The translations under genes were made by a program, and so were the position numbers. A stretch of DNA of 64,000 bases from NCBI GenBank assembly GCA_021018815.1, contig JAITYX010000045.1, positions 2,666,001 to 2,730,000 on the forward strand, given 5' to 3'. A model generated the notes under the pieces. That model was not told the origin of the DNA. It saw only the letters and a program-made list of their open reading frames with translations, and searched no databases. This DNA is from Talinum fruticosum (taxonomy: Eukaryota > Streptophyta > Magnoliopsida > Caryophyllales > Talinaceae). Positions 11,579-23,191 of this stretch are shown piece after piece (within the stretch, counting starts at the first letter, position 1; each line of letters begins with the position of its first letter).

Positions 11579-14140
11579 TGTAACGCCCTAATCACCATTA
11601 CTTAATAATCCCTTCATTAGGGACTAATACGTAAGGTCGCAGCGGAAGGTACCGATTGAAGACGTTACCGCCGTCCTTAAAATAGGACAAGGCTAAATAG
11701 TTGAAATAAAATGAAATACAATTTGGTGCATCCACTGTTATATTTCCAATGATCCTGTTAGGAGCAATTACTTATTACCCAAGTAGTTAGGACATCCCAT
11801 AATACGGTTCACTGGCTTAGCAACACAATATTTATACAACCTAGACCTTTGTCTATTCCACAAGATAATATACAACGTACAACAATTCCCAAGGTCATAC
11901 CTAAACCCCGGTTGAGGGTAAAATCACCTGTGAGCGTCTATGTACCTTCGATTTGCGAGTGTCACGTGGCTGGCTAGGGTTTGCCTTCGTCGGACTTAGT
12001 AAATGGTTGATTGTTCACCAATGCTTCTTCCTAAAACAAAAACAGTAAAATATTTGGAAGAGTGAGGCGAAACTCAGTACGAACATTCCTGCACTCGTAA
12101 AATAACTTGAAGAATATTTTGATTGAGCGCGCGCATTTCAATTCATTTTAGTTTGAAATCGGGGGAGAGAATATGAGTAAAACTTGCTTGCTAGGTTATT
12201 ATCCGAAAGTGGAACCCCTTGATAATTGATACGATCGTTGAACAGGTGTCACCCCGGCCGACCGATAACCCGGAGTTGACGCGCGCGCGGTATAATTGGT
12301 GGGCCTAAGCCCTTGGTAATTGATAATTGGGCGGGGACCACTTAATTAGGTGGCAAAACTTGCCTTGTAAATGATTCATTATTAATTGCATATATGAGAA
12401 ATGTTGAGATTTGATGAAACATGTGAGTTTTCGAAAGGTACGGGCAATGAACGTACCTGAATTGAGAATATTTGTTTCTCCCCTTTTGCAAAATTTGAGT
12501 CACCGACTATTCGGCAACGGAAGTGGCCTCGGTTCTGTTTAAAATGGATTTCTAGGGTTAATAATGTTTTCTTGAGTTTTAATGCTTGAGTTTGTATAAG
12601 CTTTAACAATTTATTTCATTTCCTATATTCGTATGAAAATCGATTAAACTAATGTTTGTATTACTCAGCTTTACTTGCATCGATTCCGTTTCAATTATTG
12701 GATACAATTTATATTAATTAAAGAAGTTGATTAGGCTAACTAAATACTCAATAATGTTGGTGTTATTCGATTTGCTAGTTGACTTGGATTGAAAATGGTG
12801 TACATATATACACAACACTTATTTTTAATTCCTTCCTCACTTCTCCCTTCTCTGCACTCAAAACCCATAGTTAAGTAATTAATTAATCCGTCAAATACCC
12901 TTCCATCGGAAGGTTTCACAACTTTGCCGAATCGCCCAAAATTCATACATATACCATGTTAAGGTGACGAACATTATTCTCTCAACAACCTTCATATTCA
13001 CAATCACAATTAGGCATGCCTAATGCTCAATTACTTTCCATGCCCGTACACTTGTACATTACCGAATTTCAACTTCTACGCACGCATTCCCATTCGTTTG
13101 CTCAATATATCCATTTCCAACATATAACAAATCCCTTAATTTACCCAATTCTATAATAAAACATCTCCCAAACTCATTCACTAATTCATAATCTCCCCTT
13201 GAGCATCACATTCGTTCTCATTCATACACAACCAATCCATCAAAACGCCATAACTCGATTATTCACACCAATTCGAATTTTCCCCAAATTAATCCTTAAA
13301 TTCACTCCACAACTATATTTCTAATCATATACTTCAATTTACAACTACAATTGTTCAAATAAATAATGAACTTGATAATTTAGGGTTTAGGGTTTTACCT
13401 TCGAAGTCGTAGAGATGGAAGCCAAGAGCAAGAGCAGGGGAACAGGGCGCGCGGAAAGAGAGAGGAAAGCGAGGGCGCGAGAGAGTGAGAGGGAAAGGGT
13501 GGCCGGCGTCGGTCTTCTAGCCGGTGTCGGTCGTGCTGGTGGCCGAAGGGGGCGACGCCAGCAAGAGAGGAGAAGCGAGAGGATGAGAAAGCGATAGCGC
13601 GAGGGAGAGTGAGATGGGCGCCTTCCGGGCGCCTAGCGCCGCTTCGGCCGGCATTGGTGGCGTCCGGTGGCCGGATTGTGCGACGGTAGCAGGAAGGCGG
13701 TGAGGCAGGCAGCGGCGGGGGAGGCAGGGGAAGCGAGAGGAAGCGGGGAAGCATGACTGAAGTCCCGATTTGTTTGGGTCTTAACCGCCTTTCTCTTTTT
13801 TTTTTTTTTTTTTTTGTAAAATTCCAGAAAAATCTGTTTCTGGATTTTTCTTTCAAAAAATCTGAAAATTTTATTTTTATTTATTTATTTTATTTATTTT
13901 GTTTTCTTTTATTGTTACTTTTAATTTTGTTTTAATAACGATGTTCACGAATTACAATCTTATTATGAGATTTTTATTAGGGCCACTTCGTTGCCTTAGC
14001 TGCATAACATACAGATAAAAATAGTTTAAATATAAGATACCGAATTGAAGTGCACGCGCTCGATCATATAAATCTTGTAATTAATCAAATAAATAATATG
14101 ATTTAAAATAAATGATGTGATTTAGGGTCGAGTCATTACA
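11579..14140. mobile_element. Ty3/gypsy-type solo LTR (2562 bp) with 5-bp target duplication
   Basis: It begins TGTAACGCCC and ends GGGTCGAGTCATTACA, so the termini are TG..CA with TGTAA/TTACA inverted ends. The flanks are GAGGC on both sides (11574-11578 and 14141-14145), and removing it restores continuous gag. No PBS, PPT or coding domain lies inside. Termini of this kind occur in LTRs of plant chromoviruses of the Tekay/Del group, so I infer a solo LTR from that group; the clade is less certain than the LTR nature. It contains a GC- and GA-rich block at 13400-13760 and a run of T at 13795-13816. Confidence 0.85.
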
Positions 14141-15122
14141 GAGGCCAAAGGAAGAGTTGTACAAGAAAGACAAGAAAGGTCAATACTCATCTCCTTCTAT
14201 GTTGTTTTTAACTAAGAACTTTGGTTGCTTTCAATGTGGCAGCAAGGAGCACATAGTCAAGGACTTGTCCAAAGATAGAGAAGGACAGAAAGAAGAAAAA
14301 GGCTATGGTGGCTGCTTGGAGTGATGATGACTCATCTAAAGATGATGATTCGAGATGATTCCAAGTGTCTAATGCCATTGACAAACTAAGAAGTTGGATC
14401 CGAGTCGGATAGTGAGAACTCGATTCATTGAGTAAACAAGTCCTAATGAGGTAATTGAATACTTCCTTACGTTTTCCAAAGCTAATCTTGCTAGATATAT
14501 CTTTACTTTGGAAGAAAAGTCCAATTTTAACTCTTCCGATTTCAAGAAACAACTTGAATCTCTTATCGCTAAGAGTACTATTTCGAAAATTGAGTAAGAA
14601 AACTTGAGAAAAATCTAAAAGTACTTGAGACCGAGTCTTGAAGACCGAAAATGCTGAAGATGAATCTAATTCCGACTCAAGTCTCAAGAGTCTCAAGAGC
14701 TCGTTTTAAAACTCACAAAAGGGTAGAAAAACCGTGATCCCTGTAAGGCTCTCGGTGTGTCTCATTTAGGAAAAAAGGTCTTGGTTACAATGCTGAAGAC
14801 GAATCTAATTCCTACTCAAGTCTTTTTCAAAACCGATTCTCGAATGGTACGAGTTCGGGAAGGCTAAGCATGGTCCCATTCATTTGAATAGAAAGACGAC
14901 TGAGTAAAGAGTTGTTTACAAGAAAAAGCCTTCTCAACCTGTTTACAAAAAGAAAGGTTTTCAAAGAAAAAGACACGAGACTTACTTTTCTTAATGGAAG
15001 ACTTAAAATCATATCAAACCTAAAATTATTCAAATCCGGGTTCCCAAAAGTGCTCTTCCTCGGAGAAAGACCACGAGTAAAGACGAGTTACTAGGTTTGT
15101 GAGAGGAAGTATGAAGGGTTAA
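14141..15122 (+). pseudogene. gag: Copia gag, 3' part, after the solo LTR
   Basis: It continues the gag from 11578. It encodes KEELYKKDKK-like sequence, then a zinc knuckle near 14220-14270 (CFQCGSKEHIVKD) whose last Cys is lost by a frameshift, followed by an acidic region and a Lys/Arg-rich linker. A TAA at 15120-15122 sits where other copies have TAG at the gag-protease junction. Several frameshifts are present. Confidence 0.8.
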
Positions 15123-15520
15123 TTTGTTTCTGTCTTGCAGGTGACTAAGAAACGGAAGGGTCACTAGTTCTTAGACAGTGGTCGCTCACGCCATATGTCC
15201 GGAGACCAAAAACTCTTCTCAAAGTTAGAAGACTTGAAAGGAGGAAAAGTCACATTTGGAGATAACAGCAAAGGCAAGATAGTTAGGATTTGCAAGATTG
15301 GTCAAGGAAACAACTCGAGTCAATCCTGTCCACCTTGTCAAAGGGCTTAAGTACAATCTCCTTAGCTTATCTTAGCTATATGACGGATGCCAAGAGGTAA
15401 GGTTCACTCGGACTAACTCCTATATTTCTTATGCAATCACCAAAGAGATAAAGCTCTCAGGTGTGAGGTCAGGTAATACTTATACCATTCTTTTTTTCGA
15501 TTCTAGTCAAAATTTATCTC
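15123..15520 (+). pseudogene. pol: Copia aspartic protease region, degenerate
   Basis: Start of pol. 'FLDSGRSRHMSGDQKLFSKLE' from about 15160 carries the DSG catalytic triad of a copia protease (the Cys usual after DSG is Arg here). It is followed by the block GGKVTFGDNSKGKIV. Downstream sequence is frameshifted. It directly follows the gag stop, so expression would have needed readthrough. Confidence 0.8.
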
Positions 15521-16490
15521 GCTTAAAAGCATCTTCGAATAATGATTCATGAACATGCCATCGTAGACTAGGTCATATTAGCATGTATACCATCAAGAAA
15601 CTTGCATCTCATGGATTAGTTAGGGGTTTACCTAACTGGGCATTTAAGAAAGCTAAAGTATGTGACGCATGCACAAAAGGAAACCAAGTCATATCATCTT
15701 TCAAACCACTTAAAAATGTGTCTAGATCCAAAGTACTTGAATTGGTTCATATGGATTTGTGTGGTGAAATTCCTGTGAAAAGCTTAGGAGATAAATCATA
15801 TGTATTGGTTATTGTTGATGATTATTCATAATATACCTGGGTGTATTTTATGAGGAACAAGAATGAAGCCTTTAAAGGGTTCACTAAGATCTATACAAAA
15901 ATTCAAGTGGAGTCCGAGACTCATATCGGAAGGATTTGAACCGACCATGGAAGGGAGTTCAATTACTCGGAATTTGCATACTTCGTTACAAGACTGACAT
16001 GTCCCACAACTTCTCTGCACCAAGAACTCCTCAACATAATGGAGTAGTGGAGAGAAAGAATAGAACTCTTGAAGAAATAGGAAGGACCATGATGATTGAA
16101 AATGATCTACCTTACTATTTACAGGCTGAGGCAATCAACACAACAAACTATACACTTAACGGATGCCTCATTAGACCCATCCCGAAGAAGACACCCTATG
16201 AGCTGTATAAGGGAAAGACGCCCAACATTTCCTACTTTAGACCATCTGGATATAGATGCTATGTTCATAACAATGGTAAGGAAAATTTTACTAAGTTTGA
16301 TGCTAGGTCAAATAGAGGTATATTTACGGGTTACTCCTCTAATAGTAAAGCTTATAGAATTTTTAATAAAAGGACTAACAAAGTGGAAGAAAGAATCCAC
16401 GTTGTCTTTGATGAGATTGATCTTGGTAGGATAAGTGAATCCACCTTTTTAGATCTCAAGCTTAACAGAGATGAAGATGACATTGCTTGA
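15521..16490 (+). pseudogene. pol: Copia integrase, two frames
   Basis: The pre-integrase zinc region (HTIKKLASHGLVRG..CDACTKGNQ) runs from about 15585. The core holds the catalytic Asp in MDLCGEIP (codon 15754-15756), the second Asp in TDHGRE (15943-15945) and the Glu in VVERKNRT (16050-16052). The C-terminal block around 16300-16420 reads GYSSNSKAYRIFNKRTNKVEE. The frame 15583-15831 ends at a TAA inside the core, and the rest continues in another frame to 16490, so the enzyme is dead as read. Confidence 0.9.
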
Positions 16491-17640
16491 AGTTGAACTT
16501 AGAAAGAGTCAAAACAAAAGAACTAAGTCAACTCAAAATGCTTGTGACTTAGAATGAACAAGTTCAAGACCCGACTTAGAATGTTGAAGAACAAACAAAT
16601 GTAGAGGCTCAAGCAAGAGCGACCAACCGAAGATCAGCATATTCAACCAACAAACTTGGTAAACCAGAGGACAGGTAGAGCTTTCAAATATGCATCTAGT
16701 CACCCACCTAATGAACATACTTTTTGATATCAAACAGTGGGGTAAGAACTCGTTCTTCTTTGCAAAATCTATGTGCATTTTCAGCATTTCTATCATTAAC
16801 TGAACCTAAAAATGTACTAGAAGCCTTAACTGGACATGAATGGGTAGAGGCCATACAAGAAGAGCTAAATTAATTTGAAAGAAACCAGGTTTAGACTCTA
16901 ACCAAACGACGTTCGACCACCCATTAATAGGAACCAAATGGGTTTTCAAAAACAAACTAGATGAGGAAGAGTTGGTAGTAAAAAATAAGGCTAGACTAGT
17001 TGCTCAGGAGTATAGCCAAGAAGACAGAATTCATTGTGGGGAAACCTTTGTACAAGTTGCTAAGATTGAGGTAATCAGAATTCTCTTAGCATTTGCATCT
17101 AGCATGAACATCAAGCTTCATCAAATGGATGTCAAATGTGCATTACTCAATGGTTATATTGAAGAAGAAGTTTATGTTGAGAAACCCCTGGTTTTGAAAA
17201 CTCGGAATTTCCAAATCATGCTTTTAAGTTGCAAAAGGCTTTATATGGTCTTAAATAAGCTCCCATAGCTTGGTATGAAAGACTAAGCGGTTTCTTAGTT
17301 GAAAATGATTTCAAAAGAGGTCAGATTGACAAAACTCTTTTCACAAAAACCAAGGGGAATGATTTTGTTATCATTCGGATATATGTTGATGATATTATCT
17401 TTGGAGCTACTAATGAAACTCTATGTCAAGAGTTTTCCGAGTTAATATGACCGAAGTTGCAAATGAGTATGATAGGCGAACTCAATTTCTTTCTTGGTTT
17501 GCAAATCATACAAGTTACGAATGGCATCTATGTCCATCAATCTAAGTACACCAAGGAGTTATTGAAGAAATACAAGCTACAAGATGTAAAGCATGCTGCA
17601 ACACCCATGAGAAGCGAGTCTTAAAGCTGGACTTAAAGGA
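16491..17640 (+). pseudogene. pol: Copia reverse transcriptase with linker, broken
   Basis: A linker of low conservation leads into the RT. FKNKLDEEELVVKNKARLVA and LLAFASSMNIKLHQMDVKCA (about 16940-17150) are the fingers/palm motifs. The catalytic YVDD is at 17382-17393, followed by 'IIFGATNE', and near 17460-17600 lies the 'MIGELNFFLGLQI'-type block. Frameshifts occur near 16880, 17240 and 17430. Confidence 0.9.
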
Positions 17641-18148
17641 GAAAGGTAAAGCTGTAGATCAAAAACTCTATCGAGGTATGATTAGATCTCTACTTTATCT
17701 CACCTCTAGTAGGCCGGATATCATGTTTAGTGTCTACCTTTGTGCAAGATTTTAAGCTAATCCTAAGGAATCACATCTCATTGCAGTGAAGTGAATCTTT
17801 AGATATCTTACAGGAACTTAGAATCTTGATCTATGATTTTCAAAGGACTCGGAACTAAGCCTCACCTGGATACTCGGATGTTGACTATGTTGGGTACAAG
17901 GTTGATAGAAAGAGCACATCAGGAGCATGCTAATTTGTGGGTCAATAACTCATCTCCTAGCACTCAAAGAAGCGGAACTTAGTTGATCTATCAACTGTTG
18001 AGGCTGAGTACATTGTAGCTAGAGATTACCGTGCTCGCATTCTCTAGATCAAGCAACACCTGAAGGATCTTGGATTATCATTCACATTTATTCCAATCAA
18101 GTGTGACAACCAAAGTGCAATCAGCATCATTAAGAATCTAGTTCAACA
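17641..18148 (+). pseudogene. pol: Copia RNase H, 5' part
   Basis: It contains degenerate 'SDVDYVGYKVDRKSTSGAC' near 17875-17930, 'STVEAEYIVA' near 17990 and 'IKCDNQSAISIIKNLVQH' up to 18148, the typical copia RNase H blocks. An opposed LTR interrupts it at 18149, and the last part resumes at 19724. Confidence 0.85.
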
Positions 18149-19723
18149 TGAAGGTTTGCTCGGGAGAGTCCGAGTCACCCTAGAGGGGGTGAATAGGGTG
18201 ATGGAGGTTTTTCGATGAAAAACAAACTCTTTTGCCAAAGTAGAGACAAAAACAGTTTCGAGTCAAAAGCAGGGTCGAAACGTATGAACTCGAATTGCAA
18301 TAAAGAGTAAAGAAGTAGATTAAGCTAAAGCTTTGAGACATGCCGAGTCTAGAATGAACTCGGAAAGTAAAGACACGAGATTACGTGGAAACCCTCCTGG
18401 GGCGAGAAAACCACGGACCGTGCTAATCCAAGCACGAAGTCAAATCCGTTATTTTGAGTCCACAAAATACCGTAGACTGACCGAACCCAAGTTGCTCCCT
18501 TAAACAACTCTTTACAAGTTTTCCTAGACTCGAAATTCTCTTATCCGATCTAGCACTTCCTAGCTAAGATAACCCTTACAGCTAGGGACAACTAAGCTGA
18601 GTTAACCCTTACAGCTCGGTCAAGGGATCTTACTTAGTTTGTAGCTAAGTACAAGACCTTACAACTCCGAATATAATGAATTACGAGTGGGAGTTGTAAG
18701 TAGAAGATTGAGAGTGAATACAATGACTTTGCTCAAGTACGTGTATTAACAATAGGTTCGGCCATCTTCAAGTCTTGTGAGTTGGCTTCTATTTATAGAT
18801 AACCAAGCAGCACATAGCCGTTATCACCAACTTCGACGGAAGGTCCTTTGTGACCGTTGTTAAGAACTTTCCGAGTCACTCGGAAAGTATCCGTTATGAA
18901 ATGAACGTTGGGCAACGGTTCTTAACTCTCTTGGAAGTCCCAAAACCATCGGCGGTGTCTTGAAGGATAAGGTGGAAACCACCGTTAAGCTTAGCGTTTC
19001 GGTTTTCCAGATTTGGAAACAGACATGCCCTAACACAATCTTTTGGGGCTAAGACAGAGAAGAGGAAAAGCCATGTCTGCTTGTGATTTGACATTTTGAA
19101 GCCCGTTACTTTTGTATTTCAAAAAGTATATCCTCGTTTGAATAACCTACAAAAGTAAATCAATTTTGGTTCTTAAAGTATAAAATACTTTGGTCCACGA
19201 TTAGACACGAGATAATAAAATAATTAAGATAATTAAGCAAGTAATAATATGAGTCGGAAAGTGAGTGGAATTTTTGAGTCTAATATCCATGAAACTCAAA
19301 ATTCCATCCGAGTTAGTCTAAGCAAGACTCAAGTTATACAACGAATATCGAGTGAAACAAACTTGATTTAGACTAAGCATGATTCGGACTAGAAGCACCG
19401 ACTCCAACAAAATAGAACTTATAACATGAAGTCGGACCTGAGTGCGGTAAAGCGAAATACTAGTCAATTCAACATGCGATATATTTAAGTGATGAGGGAC
19501 TCGGAACCGAGTGGGATATTCCGAATACATTCCGAGTCACACAGAGACAAGCAAGAGTACATGAAGTAAATGCTATATCACTTAGAGAGGATACCATATC
19601 ACTCGAGAAAAGTTTCTAAGGCACGGAGAATGCCTTGGAATCAAAACTCTATAAGTGAGAAATTCTTATACCCGATTCCTTTGTTAGAACTTAGAATTGT
19701 GCCGAGTAGTGTCCGAGTCTTCA
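18149..19723 (-). mobile_element. Copia LTR (1575 bp) nested in RNase H, opposite strand
   Basis: A complete family LTR in reverse complement. It starts TGAAGGTTTGCTC and ends GTCCGAGTCTTCA. No internal region is attached, so it is a solo LTR. The flanks are CAACA and CGAGC, so there is no 5-bp target duplication, yet removing the LTR joins the RNase H codons in frame. Confidence 0.85.
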
Positions 19724-19907
19724 CGAGCACTCAAAGACAAAGCACATTGAAGTTAGTTATCATTTTCTAAGAGACTATTTAGTGAAAGCTGATATTGAAC
19801 TTGAGTTTATTCTTACAAAATTTCAATTAGTTAATATTTTCACTAAGCCTCTAAGAGAAGATCGGTTTTGCTTTATTAGGAATGAGCTAGGCATGTTAAA
19901 TTCATGA
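19724..19907 (+). pseudogene. pol: Copia RNase H C-terminal end
   Basis: It continues from 18148: HSKTKHIEVSYHFLRD, then 'LVNIFTKPL' and 'FIRNELGMLNS', ending in TGA at 19905-19907. The frame is open over this stretch. It marks the end of pol and the start of a 581-bp gap before ORF3. Confidence 0.9.
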
Positions 19908-20309
19908 TTATATGAGTTATTGTATGAATTGTTCTACTATGATTGATTGTTATATGCTTTGAGTATATAACAAATGGATTGGTTGACTTATAATGAGATT
20001 GAGCTATGAGTTACAAATTTTCCGAGTATGTTCTAAGTTACTCGGACAGACTTACTCGAATCATACTCAAATTTTTAGTAAAATGGACATCAAAATTTTG
20101 GGATCATCTCTAGATAAATAGAGAATCTCATAAATGTTTTCAAAAACTCTTTCTTCTCTCTCTCTCTTTGTCACACGAACAATCAGCAGAACTAGTGGTT
20201 GGAAGAAAGTTGTTGAAGAAACTAGCCGTTATACATTAAGAGACTCAACGGTATGATAAGCTGTTGCTTGGTTGCTAAGTTAGAATGTCGGTTGGAAGCC
20301 TTTTCTCAC

Positions 20310-20317
20310 TATAAATA
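20310..20317 (+). promoter_or_regulatory. TATA box of a candidate internal promoter for ORF3
   Basis: TATAAATA, 179 bp before the ORF3 ATG and downstream of the pol stop. A matching box lies in the same place in the complete element (42271-42278, minus), and a one-base variant in the right-hand copy (63505-63512, minus). Confidence 0.55.
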
Positions 20318-20329
20318 GCACCGCTTTAC

Positions 20330-20488
20330 TTTCATTCTTCTACTTTACCTATTTATCGCTTACTCTCTCACTCTCTTTGCTCTCAAAGTTCATTTACTCT
20401 CACACTTACTCTCTCTCTCTCGATTTTCGATCTTCTGTGTTCTCTACTCTCTCTCTCATTTCTCTTAAACACTCTCTACTCTCTAACT
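20330..20488 (+). promoter_or_regulatory. Pyrimidine-rich leader before ORF3
   Basis: CT-rich tract with repeated CTCTCT runs between the TATA box and the ORF3 ATG. The same kind of tract precedes ORF3 in the minus-strand copies (42030-42150 and 63340-63480, seen there as GAGAGA). Plant core promoters often have such Y-patches; a splice-acceptor role is the alternative. Confidence 0.5.
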
Positions 20489-21815
20489 ATGCTTAAGAGA
20501 GGATCTGCTGCAGAAGGAGGTTTGGCCACCAAAAAGGCCGGAACCAAGTGCACTCGTACTGAGGCTACAAAAGGCAAAGGCAAAGAGCCTATCTCGGAAG
20601 GCCCAAATCATTTTGCTACTCAACACTTCATTTTGGACAACAAATTCTTTACGAAAACAACCTTCTCCTGGTTGAGACACATCCTCAAAGCTGGTGTGTA
20701 CACCTAACCTTGTTTTTGTGAGTATATTACCTAAACCTTGTGTCCGAGTTCTATACTAACATGATAGTCAAGCAACAACAATATTTCTTCATTGTTCAAG
20801 GTAAGACCGTGCAAATCAATCTTACTTTACTTCACAAACATTTCAATGTGAAGTCCCTCATTCTCAACTCCAATCTAATTCATTTCAATGATGTCACTGA
20901 TGACTTCTTTGCAAAATGCGTTAAAGAACCTCCACAATCCAGAAAGAACTTTTCTATGACTTAAATGACCTCATAAGCTAGGCCTCCATGTTTCATTATG
21001 ATGAGGACATTCTTCTCTTATTACCCGTTTAAAGCGAACCCCAACTCCAAAGTTCTAAAGGTTCTCCATGACATTCTAGAGGGCTACAAAGTAGACCTCT
21101 TTCCATTCATCTTAGAGTAGATAGCCTTTGTTCCTTCGACTCCAAAATGAATCCTTATCCTTTCGAAGCTCTTCTCACTGCTATTTTCACTCAAGTTGGG
21201 ATTCCTCTACCTTCGACCCACACTCTTGCTTAGAACTCGCCGTTTCTCTTCACAAGAGTGAACTCATTGGTCTTGGATACCAGGAAGTCAAACCTAGTGT
21301 CCGGGTTCACTCGTCTTAGTTAGCGGCTCCTCCTCCGCCTTAAACTTCGACTACTCGGAGGTCCAACTCATAACTACTGGACCTTCTACTTCTCTGTCTG
21401 CCCCTTCTACCAAGCTTCTTGAGAAGGTGGCCAATAAAATTTCTGCTTTAGCTCTTTCCAGGCTTTCATCGCAACTCTAACTCGAATGGAAGGCAAGGCT
21501 CAAACTCAACTTAAGTAAAGTCAAGATCTGATTTCGAGCTCCAGGAGGTGATCAAGGAACAACGTGATCAAATTCAGCGCCTCCAAGAGAAAAGATCAAA
21601 GGTAGCTGAGGACTCGGAATCCTCTTAAGAATTCGAGGAGTCCTCTAGCCCTTCTAACTCTAACTCGAGAAGAAGCTGAAGAAGAAGTAAAAGAAGGACA
21701 CGGAGAGGTTGAAGGAGGAGGAAAAGAAGAAGAAAAGGAGGAAGGAGCTGCTCAACACTGGGGACCAGGGCAGCAAAGAACATGAGGTGATCTCTTTTGA
21801 TCACACTCTCTCGCT
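20489..21815 (+). pseudogene. Copia ORF3 (envelope-position protein), nearly full span, frameshifted
   Basis: It starts at ATG 20489. The N-terminus is short and basic (LKRGSAAEGGLATKKAGTK, then KGKGKEP), which could serve as a nuclear localisation signal. It is followed by 'HFILDNKFFTKTTFSWLRHI' and a stop at 20707. The body goes on in other frames: FYTNMIVKQQQ and INLTLLHKHFNVKSLILNSN (20740-20964), then the 'PYPFEALLTAIF..VGIPLP' block near 21150-21200, and a Glu/Lys-rich coiled coil (21540-21740). The Arg-rich tail is lost where LTR sequence begins near 21820. No obvious signal peptide or membrane segment. Sense orientation after pol is the position of the Sirevirus env-like ORF. Confidence 0.7.
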
Positions 21816-21819
21816 CCGA

Positions 21820-23132
21820 ACCGTGTTTATAACCCACTCGGACACAACTCGGAACAATTGCTAAGTAAATAATTTCTCTAACACTTTGATTCTAAGCACT
21901 AACTTTGTGTTTCAAGTGAAAATTGAATTAATACGTTAATTTTAATTTCTATGTTAGTTTATTTATGGAGAATTATTTGCTTGATCAAGTCCATGTATCT
22001 TGATATTTTATTCTCTCTAACTTGATCATTATAAGGATTGACTCAAGATGGAATCTAAACTTAATGGATATTAGACTTAGAAAATTCAAATTTTTAGAGT
22101 TGAAGATAATTAGTCGCTTAATTACTCTAATTTAATTATTGTCCGTGTCTAATCTAGGACCAAAGTATTTTTATACTTTAAGTACCACTTTGATTTGCTT
22201 TCTTAGGTTGTTGAAACAAGCCTAATCTACTTTTGAATTACAAAAGTAACCGGTTTCTAGCCGTTACACACCAGCAGACGAGATTAACCATTTCGGACAT
22301 GGCTCGGACACCGTGTCGGGGTTGTTTGTTTCCAAAGCTGGAAAACTACAACTTTAAGTCTAACAGATTATTTTCACCTCAGATTTTAATCGCCACTAGA
22401 TGATTGGACCATCTTTTGGAGCCAGAAACCTTTACACAATGTTCACATCTAAACGGATCTTTTCTAAGTGATTCGGACTAGCTGTTATAATGGCTAATGA
22501 AGCTCACCGGTCCAAAACAAGTCGTAACGGTCACTCTGCCTTGCTTGCTTATAAATAGAAGCCACTCCATAGGAGTTGAAGATTACTTGGACATATTTCT
22601 TAACACTTACTTAGTGTATTTTTATTCAATCTTTAGCTTACAACTCCTAATTTATAATCTTTTACGTTACGAGTTGTAAAGAAAGTCTTGTGATCACTTC
22701 TACTCATTATTTTCTTTCTTAGTCCCTTCACTGAGTTGTAAGGGTTAACACAACTCGGTTGTCCCGATCTGTGAAGGTTATCTTAGTCGGGAAGTACTAA
22801 ATTAGATAAGGGAACTTCGAGTCTAAGAAAACTTGCAAAGGAATTGTCAAAAGGAGCAATTCTGGTTAGAGTTAGTCCCTTGTAATTGAGGATTCAATTA
22901 GTGGATTTGACTTAGTGCTTCGATTAGCACCGTCCGTGGTTTTCTACGCCAGGAGGGTTTTCACGTATTTTTATGTGTCTAACTTTCCGAGTCTAACCTA
23001 AACTTTGAATTTATTTCTGTTCTCATTTGTCCGAAAAGAGTTTGATTTTTCTTAAAATCTTTTATCATCCTATTAACCCCCTCTAGGGTGACTTAGCGAG
23101 TGTCCATGCTTTTATGCCCCAACAAACATTTA
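21820..23132 (+). mobile_element. Copia LTR lacking its head, shared by two internal regions
   Basis: It begins inside the LTR (the TGAAGACTC head and PPT are deleted) and runs to a PBS at 23134. TATA box at 22550-22557. It ends the element to its left and starts the one to its right. Its last 40 bases (23092-23132) differ from the family end and finish in ACATTTA rather than ACCTTCA. Confidence 0.8.
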
Positions 23133-23133
23133 G

Positions 23134-23148
23134 TTGGTATTAGAGCCT
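23134..23148 (+). promoter_or_regulatory. Primer binding site, tRNA-Met type
   Basis: TTGGTATTAGAGCCT follows the LTR, close to the canonical TGGTATCAGAGC. Confidence 0.8.
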
Positions 23149-23191
23149 AGCCTTTCAAAAGGATCTCATAATCCAAAGGTTTAAAGATCAT

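Noticed and set aside
13395..13856. Long minus-strand open frame (153 codons), Pro/Ser/Arg-rich
   Set aside because: It lies in the GC/GA-rich core of the solo LTR and reads through low-complexity and poly-A/T sequence with no domain; the open frame comes from base composition.
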